This document shows, one piece after another, positions 8,860 to 22,200 of a stretch of DNA of 64,000 nucleotides (within the stretch, counting starts at the first letter, position 1; every line of letters begins with the position of its first letter). A model generated the notes under the pieces. It ran no database searches. It was not told the DNA's origin and saw only the letters and a program-made list of their open reading frames with translations. Made by a program: the position numbers and the translations under genes. The stretch is from Streblospio benedicti (taxonomy: Eukaryota > Annelida > Polychaeta > Spionida > Spionidae), in contig CM032664.1 of NCBI GenBank assembly GCA_019095985.1, positions 52,408,408-52,472,407 on the forward strand, written 5' to 3'.

Positions 8860-11800
8860 GTAATTTCATATTCTTGTCTTCACTTAATGACTTTTGAAAT
8901 TTATTAAATTGAAGGGATTGTTTGCAACATCTTTCTAAGGAATGACAGGGCGAGCAGATATTCATATTTTTAAAACAGTCATGTATCCTATCCAAAATAA
9001 GCATACGTTGAGCTTTGTGTTTTCAGCAAATATGTTACCCGGGAATACACCCGAATTTGACCATGTCCCAAGGTGGAAAGTCTTTGAAAAACGAATGTTT
9101 TGTTGCAAAAAAAATAATAAAAAAAAGCCAAAAAGCAGTTGTTTTGTGTTTCCTGTGTTTATGTAACAAAACATCTTGGAATGTTTTGTGCAATACTAAA
9201 TGAAAAATTTGGGTTCCAAAGGAATTTGATTTTCAGCAAATTTGTCCCCGGAAAGTATGCACCCTGTGTTTATGTAACAAACTTCGATTTGCCAAAGTGA
9301 TTTATATGCACCGCTTTAAGTTTTTCTACTGCACCTCGCAAACAAAGCGCCACCACCGGCACCTACTGATAGTATTGTGCAATATGTGGCGAACTCAATT
9401 TGAACGGCTTCCTATAAAAAGACGTATGCACCGCCTAGGAGGCGAAGTCTGTTAGTTGCCCGGTGCCATAAATTAGTTATGCACCAGTTTCGTTTTCTAT
9501 TCCACCAGTCGAAGTGGCACATCCACCGGCACTTTGGTGTCAGACCTGGTTTCAGATATTTCTCAGAAATGTTTAACAATGATTGTTTTAATTATTATGA
9601 ATTGAGGATGTATCTGTGTCTTTCGATGATGAAAAACGGATGCAGGTAAAGTATACTACTTTTTGACAATAAGATGGGTGAAGTTTATGTAGCTTGAAAG
9701 ACAAAAACGTGTGATATTGTGAGCGAAAATGAAAGCAAATTCAAATGTGTTAGTGAATTAGACATAAACACGGCCCCACCACGGCACCAGTAAAATTCAG
9801 AAAATATAGTATATATGTGTTGACTAGGCGGATGTGTATGAAATTTTCATAGTTGTCGCTGGATGGTCAGAAAATCAAGCACATTGTCAATTCAAAAAAG
9901 GCATCTCCGATTTTGTGGGTCTGCAGCATCAGCTTTTATACCACGGGAAATTGGACAGATTTTGAATCACGTTTAACATGTCATGGGTAGATGCGAAAAT
10001 CGTGTCAGAATTTATACCCCCAAAACAGACAAAGAACTGTTAATAACTTTGTCAATTTTTGTCGGATTTTTGGTGATCTTTTTTAAAAATGATTCCCATG
10101 AGACGTAGAATTTTTTCAAATTTAAAGAAAAAAAAACAGAAATTTATTCAATTTTATTCAGTGTAGCTAGCACTGACCACATGTCATTAGAATATTCAAA
10201 ATATTGTCAAAGTATGCTATCAGTATCAACAAATAAACCTTGCATATGCATATGCTATGTAGAGATCCTCTTTGGATAAATCACTCTAAATTGCATCTGT
10301 ACAGGAAGGGTGTCGCAATCACTTGAACAAAATATAAGTTTTTTATTCATATATAATCTTACCAAAGGTAAGTTACTACCTTCGGTAAGATTATATGAAT
10401 AAAAACCTATTTTTTTTCAAGTGACCGTGAAGGGTGTACACTCGTCTATGTATATTCTTTTTAATTCTAGAAGTACCACAATTTAATTATCATCGAAGAT
10501 AACTACCCTGGAAAATTAGCTCAAACCCATGGAAAAATGACACGTTTTTACTTTTATGTCAAAATACCCCTGAAAAACCCTGGAAAAATAAGTATTTGGG
10601 AGTGTGCTAACCCTGTTATATGGACGGTAGTACTTTTAAAGGAATACTAATAATAAGTCCACAGAATGCAAGTCAAAATGTCGTTTTTTAAGGTTTGTGC
10701 CGGCGGCATGCACAGCGTTTGCCTCACGTCTGAGGGCAAAGTGTTCACATGGGGCTGTAACGACGAAGGCGCTTTAGGCAGACACACGGACGACGAGGAT
10801 GAGATTATGTCGCCAGGAGAAGCCGTTGTCCCTGGCAAAGTTGTGCAAGTGACTGCCGGCGACAGCCACAGCGCAGCGGTCACTGAGGACGGCCGAGTCT
10901 TTGTCTGGGGGATCTTTAGGGTACGATATTTTGTCACCTGTTTTGTAAATCATTGCCAACCATCTTGTGTTAAGGGAGCCTTCGTTTACAGACTTTTTCT
11001 GTCTCTAATGTTTAAAACTTCTTTAATATGAATTATTCACTTATGTCAAAAGTTTTCACACACAATTATCAATCCAGAAACCCCCATTGATTCCACAACT
11101 AGTAAAAATGGCAACATGGTCATTTAATTTAATACAATTATTTTAAAGAATCTGAAAAACCATGTGAAACATAGTTTGTACATCTGATCGTAACACACCC
11201 AATAGCTTGTTTAATGCCTAATTGATCACCGTCTGCCGATTCAGGACCCCAACGGCAAGATCGGTTTGACGGAGGAGAAGGCGACGTGCGCGACGCCCAC
11301 ACAGATCCTGGCTGACCACGTCGTGTGCAAGATCGCGTCGGGTGGCGATCACCTGGTCGCTCTGACGGATGCCGGTGATGTGTTCACGCTCGGCTGCGCC
11401 GAACAGGGGCAGCTCGGGCGTGTCGCGGAGTGCTTCTCCCAGCGCGGCGGCCGAAAAGGGCTTGGTATGTGGGGCGGGGGGGGGGAACGCTGACAAGGAG
11501 CTAGGTACGCAAGGAGGGGGGCCCAGCTGTACGCTAACTCTGCAGGGTCAGGATTAGGTGGATAAGTGCAAAAAAATCTACTCGTCCTTGCACAAAGCGC
11601 TATATTTATATGCCAAATTGTCCATAATTGCTACTTGTCAAAAGGACGAGTTGCTAAAACTTCTTACTCGTCCTCCACAATTTTTTACTTGTAAATACGA
11701 ACCAGACGAGTGAATAATCCTGACCCTGAGGAACAAAGTACGGCACGCTTCTGTGGCCGGGTGGTCAGGGAGTTGGACTCGTGACCAGAATGTCGTGGGT

Positions 11801-14800
11801 TCCATTCTCGGTTAGTTCTGGTGATGCGTGTTGAGCTAATTCGGCCCTAAAGGAGTTGTACACTGCTCCGTGGCATCTACACGTTAATTAGCTACAAGTC
11901 ATTGGGTTGAAAGAGTGAGTGAGTGATTGTGTGATTAGCATTGTGCGCTGAATGCAAGCTGCTGCCGATGCAAGCATATGAGAAATGATCAATTGGAGAT
12001 CATCAAGTGTGCCAATGACCTTGTGTAAATTGTAAAGTCGTGAGAGCAAGACTTGTATCAGGACTATAAAGCTTTACATTTACGCAGTGGGGTTACTCAG
12101 TGCTCACTAACCCTGGTGAGAGGTTGCCCACAGGACAACCGCCATCCATTTTTTGGTTGCGCTGATTTAAAAATGGTCGTCCAGGACACCGGGGCTATCC
12201 TTGTCGTACATCCTTGCTCAGGCGTTAGCGGGTGCATCAAACAGATGCGTTTTTATACAGATTTTTGTCCGAGGAAGTTGTGTTTATAAATGATATTTGT
12301 GTGAACTGTGACAGGATTTTCCCTTGATCTTGAACATGGGAAGCTTTTCAACTGCATGAGGCTATTTCGTAGAATATTCGAAGTCGCATGTGTCATTGAT
12401 CTTTCTAGTAATCAACATTCAACAAATTTGCTCATTCAGCATCTACATTTGAACTTGTTTTTTGTGTTGTAGAGCTGCTGCTGACCCCTGCTAAAGTGCA
12501 TTTCAAAAAGAGAAACCTGCGCTTCAGCGATATCTGGACGGGACAGTACGTTACTTATGCCCAGGAGAGAGTGAGTGGTGCAGTCTACGCATGGGGACTC
12601 AATAATTACTACCAGCTCGGTACGCACACGACAACAGGCAGTGTAGAAGTCTGTTTTTTGTCAATACTTTTAGTGTAAAAAACACCCACCTCTACCATTA
12701 GCCTCTACCATTAGAATTATAAGCTATCCAGGATTCCAGGTTTATTGATGTCATAATAGTAAAATGAATACACTAAAACTAGAATATTTTGTGGCTATTA
12801 AATTTTTGTGATTTCCATGTTTGCTGACTGTTTAAGTTCACATTTTTGTACCTACGCGCGAAATTCGCTAATTTAATCGTGCACAAGCATTCCTAGTTTT
12901 ACAGTAAATCTCCAATTATATTTACATATGCGATTTATTTGGACGCTAAAATAACTGTAATGTTTGGATTACTTGAATTTTAAAAATGTTTCCAGGTTTT
13001 AGTGATATGAGGAACCGGTTCGTTCCGGAGCTGTCGGGAGCGTTCGCTGCATCGGCAGGCTGGGTAGAAATAAGCGGCGGCGAGCATCACACCGTTGCAC
13101 TTGACAAAAACGGTAACAGCTTTGGTGATATCCTTGAATGAGTTCATCGTGTTGGTTATTATGTAAATTTATTATTTTCATCTCTCACAACGCCTCTGCA
13201 GACATTTTCAAAAATACTACTGTGCACGTCAGGTCATGACCTGACATGCACAGTAGTGTTTTTGAAAATGTCTGCAGAAGCAGACGAAACTGTCAAATGG
13301 TTAGAAATTCTATGTGTTGTGAAAGATGAAAATAATAAATTTAGCTTTGGTGATAAGTTTGGAATTTGAGTGATTGGATGGTCCATAAACAGTGTTATTG
13401 ACAGGCGTGCCAAGTAGTATGGGAGTACGGCTTTAGACACATTAGAGTACGAATTTCTGTGGTTATGAGGATAAGTAAATAAAAACGATTATGTCTTCAT
13501 TGAACGTGTTTTTTTTTTTTTGCTCGAGCAATTTGTAAACGGCGCATTTGATTTTGACGACATATCGCAGTCAAAATGCATTATGCATTACATATACGGC
13601 ACACCTTCTTTAGATGAAAATGTTTTATTACAAGCAGAAATGAACAAGTGTTTTGCTTCAAGCTACACAGCATGAGAAAAAAAAGCATTTTAGACAGACA
13701 TTCAGACATTTTAAACCAACCATTTGCATACAGATGGCTAGTCAGTTAAGTGATACAGCAATGTGTGTGAGATCAAAAATATAAACAAACTGCTGTTCTG
13801 ATTATGTTCAAAATGTCTCTCAGAGACTAAAAAAAATGCCATTTTCATGTAAGTGTTCACTATTATATAAACCAATCAGAAAACCAAAAATTGCAATGTA
13901 AATCGTACAAAAAAATAAATGCGCTTCATAAACTTTCATTCCTATAATCTTTATTTTGATATTTATTACGATTGTTTAGTTATGATTGAAAATGTTTCTC
14001 CACGAACTTGCTGTCAGCACATTAGTAATTCATGTTGATGTATAGAGGACTTCTGTAAAAGTTAACTTGATTATTACAGGTCAAGTTTATGCGTTGGGTA
14101 GAACCGAGTACGGCCGTCTTGGTCTCGGGGAAAATGCCGACGAGAAAGCGGAGCCGACCCCTTTACCGTCACTGAAAGGGAAAAAGTGCTCAACCGTAAA
14201 TGCCGGGTCTTCCGTGTCATTTGCTGTGAGCGAGAAAGGTAAGAAATATTTTAGAAAACTGGTAATCATTATGTGAAAAAACCCACTTACTTCTGTGTAC
14301 TTTGATAACACACTGATTTATAGTAATAATAATGATAGTTTATTTTGCAATCTTACGATTGAAAATGAATACATAATACATTTGTACATAGAATGTTACA
14401 TAGTACAGGTACAAAAGAATATAGACATCTGTAACTATTAAAAGCAACCAAATAAATAAATTTTAGAAACATTATTAAAAGTGGGTTAGACTATATGGGA
14501 CAAAAGAATTTTTATACCAGTCAGTGAAACAACGTGGAAAGTCATATATTTTTGGGTTGCGTATATTGATTATGATGTCACGTTTAGTTGGAAGAAGACA
14601 ATGGAGTTTATGGTTAGGGTTTTGCATTTTTTTAAATAAATCTTTACACAGTTCTTTGCGATGGTCTGATAGTGACAAAATGTTATTTTCTAACAGAGCT
14701 TGCTTATATGGAAGGCTGGGAAATGTGATTTTGAATGCACGCTTTTGAATCGACTCTAGCAATGCAGTCTGTTGGATGGTTAAAGACGAGTGCCTTAGTT

Positions 14801-17800
14801 CACAAGCATATTCTAATATTGGTCGGATCAGTGGGATGAATTCTTTTATTATATCTTTACGAGGCATTTTTGTTCTTGTTAGTTGATTGAGAAAGTGAAG
14901 TCTAGAGCATGCTTTTTTGTAATTATAGTCAGAATTATCATCCCAAGAGAGTTTATTATTTATAATGACACCAAGAAGTTTGCAACTTTCTACACTTTCT
15001 ATGTCCAAATTATTCACTTTTACTCAGGTAGCCAAGAAGGGTATTTTCACTGAACCATCTTTTGTGAGTATAAGAATTTTTCTTTACGGATTTTGGTAAA
15101 GGGGTACTTCAGAATGAATTTCAGCCCTGATAACATTTTGATATTCCCCAGCGTTTTGAGAAATCCAAGATGGCCACCGGTGGGGGAGTCGAAATCTCAT
15201 ATTGTACATATCTTTTTTGATATTTGTGATAGTCATGATTTTGGTGTCTAGTGGTAGGTTTTCATGGTCATAGAATCCAAATATGGCCATTGGAACAATA
15301 TTGACCATCTCCATATATGCAAAATCCAAGATGGCCGCCACATGGATATTCAAAATCTATGATTGTCCATAAGTTAGTTACTATTAATGATAAAATCATG
15401 ATTTTGGTGTCCAAGTGTAAGTTTATGAAGTAAAAAAAATCCACATATATTCGTGAAAACAAGATTCAACGTTTGGATGTAAACGAAATCCAAGATGGCC
15501 ACCACAGGAGTTCTCAAAATATGAGATTGTTTATAATATGGGCCGGCAGGCACGGCCTTTAATGTAGAGTTCACTCCCACAAAGTCCCGGAAATATTTTC
15601 AAAAAAGAGCGTTATTATTTCATGATGCCACGTCCACTTCCACCAAAGTACTATAAGAGAATGTGGCTCACGGACTAGTCCCTTTTGTACGTAGTCTCGA
15701 TCAACCAGACTCTGTAATGGTGGCGCTCATTTCATGCAATAGAGAGTCTGGTTGAACGAGGCTATTTTGTACGTGACGTGTGATTGACAGCTTGATGTTG
15801 ACAACAGACTGCCGATTCGATTCTTTCCTTCCTAATAACGTCAATTGGGTTCCATATCTAGGTGTTATGAATGATCCCATGATATTTTGATTACAATATA
15901 TTTTATTCGACACATTGTATACGTACTAACAATACACGTAGATACTAAAATGCCCGAAATTCAGATCACCAATAAAATATCCAGCTTGTTTACAATAATG
16001 TTAATGGCGGCATGTTTACGATAATACAGAGCGACTAGCGTAAAACGTGCAGCGTTCAAGTAGAACACAGTGCGTTCAACGTGTTCCTTAAAGCGTCAAC
16101 CCTCCAAACAACAACGTGCCCCGCATATCTCTGAACGTCTTACATAAACTGGCCGCTATCTCGGATTACAAACCAAATGTGTCAACTGGACCAGGCTCTG
16201 TATGCAATACAGAGTCTGGTTAAACGAGGCTATGAATCAACGTAAACATCGCCGTTTTCTTTTCCATTGCATTGAAGTTCAAATTCACCCCCACGCAGTT
16301 CAGACTAACTTCTTAAAACCAGCAACATTTGATTTGCACGTTTCATAGGTCGTGTTTTAAATTTAGAATATCCAGGGTCGCCAAACCCACAAACAAGAGG
16401 GGGTCTTATAGCAAAAATGCGATTGGTGATTTGCCCTATATCTTGAGCGTGAATTATGAATTGCCTGTATTTAAGTGCGTGAAATGTGATGGAACGTATC
16501 ATTGGTGACTGGTGATCTGCTCATTACAAGGGTGGTGATTGGTGATTTGCCCTAAATCTTGGGCGTGAATAGCCTGTATTTAAGTGTGTGAAATGTGATG
16601 AAACCTATTCAATTACAATTCCTCTGATTGGTGAAAGACAATGAAATGTATTGGTGACTGGTGATTTAGGCAAAAAATGTTGGTGAATGGATTTTCATCA
16701 AGGCTATATACCCCCTCTAAACAACTGTGACTAACTCCATGTAGACTCATCTATCCAGCTTTTATATATGAGAAGATGAAATTAAACTTAGTACTGGATG
16801 AAATTGTTTCGAAAACTAACTGAGCTTTCGCCTCTTATATCGGTGAGACTGAAAGATCGCTGAAGGCAAGGTTCGCAGAACACCGCAGACCCAGTACCAC
16901 CACCTCAGAAGTCTCACGCCACATTCACACCGATTGCCCAAACCACAACATCAGTTTGGAGGAAACGAGGATTTTGTGTGTGGAGAATAGATGGTTTGAG
17001 AGGGGGGTCAAGGAGGCCATCTACATCCGGATGCATGAACCTACGCTGAACAGGGACGGAGGACGCTACCAGCTGCCCCCCGTTTGGACCAACACCCTGA
17101 AGGTTCAGGCAAGCCGCCCAGGACATCAGGGGGGGCCGCCAGTTCCACCATAACGCCCGCAGTCTGCTCCACACGCCACCTAGTGGAGCGACAGTGAACA
17201 AGCCTCCAGCGCCGAGGCGAAAGCTCAGTTAGTTTTCGAAACAATTTCATCCAGTACTAAGTTTAATTTCATCTTCTCAACTGTGACTACCGATGATAGT
17301 CACTCTTATGTACAAAATAATCGACAGCCATAAGAGAATGATAACAGTATATGTTGCATTAAAGTTTATCTGAAAATATTATTTTTCTTTTGAATATTGA
17401 ATCACTATGCGCTCACCATGTCAGGTTTTTTAAGTTTACATTTTTATGACAATGTCTAAATATATTATACAAATTAGAGAAGTAATGCTCAGCAACCTGC
17501 TGGCCCGTGCTATGACTTGTCATTATTATATTATTTAAACTACTATGTGATAGAATCTGAGTTTGGTGTCTTGCTATAGGTTTTTAGGCTAAAATAATCT
17601 AACTATACTCATAAAAAAGATTACTCATTTGGATATTAGCCAAATTCAAGATGACAGCCACTGCAATGTTTGAATGATTGTAATTAGCATGCGCACTGTT
17701 AGTGATAGAATCATGATTTGCTTGTTTCGTTGTTACGTAATTTGGTTTTGCACTATCTAAAAATAACATAAAATATCTGATCTACTATTTGTTATTCACT

Positions 17801-18146
17801 TATGAGTAAAATCCAAGGTGACCAGATTGAAAAATGATTGTCTATAATAAATGCATCATTGTGATTGAGGCAGTCATTAAATCTATCACAGACACCTGCT
17901 ATACAGATCTTTCCTTAGAGAGATTGTGTACGGCTAGCTCCACTCATTTGTTTTGTATACTAGCCCAGTTCAAAGATATGCTATATCTCGGGTCAGTCCT
18001 GATATTCATATCAGGGTTTGACATAAGGACTGGTAAGGCAGAAGACATCGGGTCTGCCAAGTTTAAAAATCAGGTAGACCGACTCAAAATCAGGTAGCCT
18101 GGCACTCACGTGTTGTTAAAAAATGCATACATATTGGACAGCAGCA

Positions 18147-18177
<31 letters not shown>

Positions 18178-19213
18178 ATACATAATGGAACTGGCAAAAG
18201 CTGGTAGCCCGGCCAGTTTTCAAGTAGACCAGGGCTACAGGTCTACCACTTATGTCGAACCCCTGCATATATACTTATTAACTGGCCATCTGATTAAGCA
18301 AAGTTTGATTACTATATGCGGTGCTGTATTGAAGTTAGGCTAGAAACCTCAAGCACAGAACATGAAGTCTTCAAATCTCCCTGTCCTGCAATAATGTGGC
18401 CATTTTGATAACACTAGTAGCTGCACCTGCATCACGTTTTAGGAAACCCAGAAAATTCCCCCCAGGCCTCTCACTTCCCCAGAGGCCTCCCACGTCTCTG
18501 ATTCCCATGTTTTGTTTCCCAACGCATCAGGGTTGGGTTTCGCGTACAGGTGTACAAAACTATATGAAATTGTATGAAACCTAGATGACTGCAGACATGG
18601 GGTCAATTCCAATGGAATTGCGGAATTCAATTCAAATTCCGGAATTGGAATTGGAATTGAATGTATGAAAAAAACACGGAATTGGAATTGCCTTATTCAG
18701 TCAATTCCGCTTCAATTCAATTCCAATTTCAATTCGATTTGAATTATTCTTTAATCCATTGTCATTTCTTTATTAAATATAAGGTTTAGTAGTCATTTTT
18801 TACATTTTAAAAATGAAAGCACAGGGCTGCTAAAACCTGTCTTGAGCTACATCTTTCATAGTAAGAAATGTACTTGCTATAAAGATGAGAGTCAATATTG
18901 TACAGCATTGCCTAGTTTCATACATACATTGGGGTCAGTATATATATATGTATATGTAACTGTAAAACCCTTTGTAATTTTCATGAAAGTGTAAACATGT
19001 ACATGTAGCTTATATGAAATTCTAATATTTAAAAGCTTTCACAAAATGCAAAACATACATGTAGTAAATGAAAATTTGTGATTGCAAGTTTCTCTGTACC
19101 AGTTCTCTGACTTCTCTAAAAGTCATGTTTGCTTTCTACTTAAGCTTTAACTGAGAACAATGGGACAGTTAACAACCATTGTCTGCTACCAACTATTACT
19201 AGAAGTGTTAAGT

Positions 19214-19247
<34 letters not shown>

Positions 19248-22200
19248 AGATAAATCATTCCTTTAAGTAGTATCAAAGAGAACAGTTATTTGGCATGGTT
19301 GTTGGCTATTAAAGTTTCTCCATTCAAAATTATCATGGGATGGTGTGACATTCGTACACAAAGAGTTATATTTTCTCAACAAAGGGGTCATAGTTGTTCA
19401 ACATTTAATGGTATTGCTTCAGATATAAACTTCAAAGAGAAGTATTTGTAGGAAAAGTTTAATGGGGATGGTTTTCAATAGCAATTTCAATAGTTAAGCA
19501 ATGTATGTAAATAGGAAAGCAATTAAGTGATATGGTGTCAGTATTAATAATATTGGACTGATAGTATGGATAAGTGTTCACTAAAACGGAATTGGAATTG
19601 GACTTTGCGGGAAAAACAGAATTGGAATTGGAATTGCCAGAATGGAATTGACCCCATGTCTGGATGACTGGGTAAAACCTGGATAAAACTACACAAAATT
19701 AAAACTTATGTTCATTATTGATGAAAAGTCCAGTTCAATATTCAGAATATCTTTATTACACTTTTTAGTAGGAGCTTTCATTCTGATAGGTCTTGCAGTC
19801 AAAATGTGTAGTAGACATATTTTACACTTTGCTTTACACTGGCCTTCTGATGTTACCTCAGAATAATAGCCCCAAATAGGGTCCTTTGGCCTGCCACCAG
19901 CTTTAGACATCATGCTTTTATCGATATATGCTTGCCTTGCTTGAAAGAACTAACACTAATAGATAAGACACAGCTTTACTTAACTTATATACAGGCTGGT
20001 GAGAAGTTGTGTACAGGTACTACTGAATCACATGCAGTGCATACATGACACTTCTTACCAGATTTTTGCAACAAAAAACATGATAACATCTCATGTCAAA
20101 TTACTTGACTCTGCAAACAAGCTCTGCAAACAAATCCTTCTCCAACACAATTAGAAACCAAGTAAATCTTAACCCATGTCACTTACCTTAACTGTATTTA
20201 CATAACACCATTGTCCTTACTGGCTGCCATAACTGGAAGTGACTAACTGCTAACTTCTATTCATGGTTTGATTACATAACTGGCTTGAATATTGCTTTTA
20301 AATACATGTTTATCAATTCTATAGGGTTTTGAATTATTTCAGATTTGTACAAGATAAAATACATGTATGTGGAGAATGTAAGTCAGGGAATGTATGAAAT
20401 TAAAATCAACAGGCCATTTAATTTTGTCCAGTTTTAACTAACAAAAGCTATACAAGCATTATTATCTTTCATGGAGTTTATATATTTATAAAAATGCATG
20501 CATCAGCTGCAGGGTTGGGTTTAATGTATAATGCAAACTAACTAGTTTAAATGATGTCGTACAGGTGTGCGAAACTGTCTGAAATTTAAACATGTATGAA
20601 ACGTTCAAAACTGTACGAAACTGTACGAAAGCTAGATGACTGGGTAAAACCTGGATAAAACTGGACAAAATCAAAACTAATGTTCATTATTATTGATGAA
20701 AAGTAATGGATGCAGTGCATACATGACACTTCTTACCAGATTTTTGCAACAAAAAATATCTCATGTCAAATTACTTGACTCTGCAAACAAGCTATGCAAA
20801 CAAATCCTTCTCCAACACAATTAGAAACCAAGTAAATCTTAACCCATGTCACTTAGCTTAACTGTATTACATAACACCATTGTCCTTACTGGCTGCCATA
20901 ACTGGAAGTGACTAACTGCTAACTTCTATTCATGGTTTGAGTACATAACTGGCTTGAATATTGCTTTTAAATACATGTATATCAATTCTATAGGGTTTTG
21001 AATTATTACAGAGTTGTACAAGATAAAATACATGTATGTGGAGAATGTAAGTCAGGGAATATATGAAATTAAAATAAACAGGCCATTTAATTTTGTCCAG
21101 TTTTAACTAACAAAAGCTATACAAGCATTATTATCTTTCATGTAGCTTATATATTTATGAAAATGCATGCATCAGCTGGCATGTATTAAGCAGTTTTTTA
21201 AATAGTTTATATATTTACGTACAGTTTTGTGCAGTGTCATACACTAAGGTTTAAACCAATGGTTAAAACACACTTGTATGAAACCCTATCAACCCTGTTT
21301 GTTAATTGCTTATATATCCATATATATGCATTTATCAAGCATTCTTTAAACAAGTATGCATTACTTATTATATTATATGACTTATAAACCCCATTTAAGA
21401 CAGATAAAGCTATAAAATAACAAATTATTGAGTTTCGTACAGTTTCGTACACTTTTTTACTGTCATACGAAACTAGTTTAAATATCGTTAAAAAAAACGC
21501 GGTTTAAACCACCGGTTTAAACACGCCTGTACGAAACCCTGCCAACCCTGATCAGCTGGCATGTATTGAGCATTTTTTTTAAATAGTTTATATATTTACG
21601 TACAGTTTTGTACAGTGTCATACATTAAGGGCAATGGTTAAAACACACTTGTACGAAACCCTATCAACCCAGTATGTTAATTGCTTATATATCCATATAT
21701 ATGCATTTATCAAGCATTCTTTAAACAAGTATACATTACTTATTATATTATATGACTTATAAAACCCATTTAAGACAGATAAAGCTATAAAATAACAAAT
21801 TAACTAGTTTCGTACACTTTCGTACACTTTTACTGTACGAAACTAGTTTCGTACCGTACGGTTAAAACACGGTTTAAACCACCGGTTAAAACACGCCTGT
21901 ACGAAACCCTGCCAACCCTGAAACGCATACCTTTCCGAAAGCTCAACCAAAGTGCGGGAGTAGCAGTATCCTTCTAACTTGAGTATTCTATTAGCAATGT
22001 CATCAGTGGCTGATGGGATTTCACCACAGATTTGCTCATTTGTAGTATGGGAGCTCCAGTTTATGTTCAGGATCATTTGCAGCATATGTGTAGAGAGATG
22101 TCTAGCATTGCGATAACTTTCCACTATTTTTGTCCAGGGGCAACTTTTTCAGCAATAAAGTATGATTTCTAGACGTTGTTAATGCTGTTGAAGGCTTTCT

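Larger units (their letters stand above)
18528..21920 (-). mobile_element. hAT element A, host of two nested insertions
   Basis: The left end is cagggttgggtttcg and the right end cgaaaccctgccaaccctg. It is flanked by caacgcat (18520-18527) and aaacgcat (21921-21928), a 7/8 match to an 8-base hAT target duplication. Removing insertion C (18592-19662) and insertion B (20510-21550) with their duplications leaves about 1265 bp. It keeps a BED zinc finger piece of a hAT transposase on the minus strand. Confidence 0.85.
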
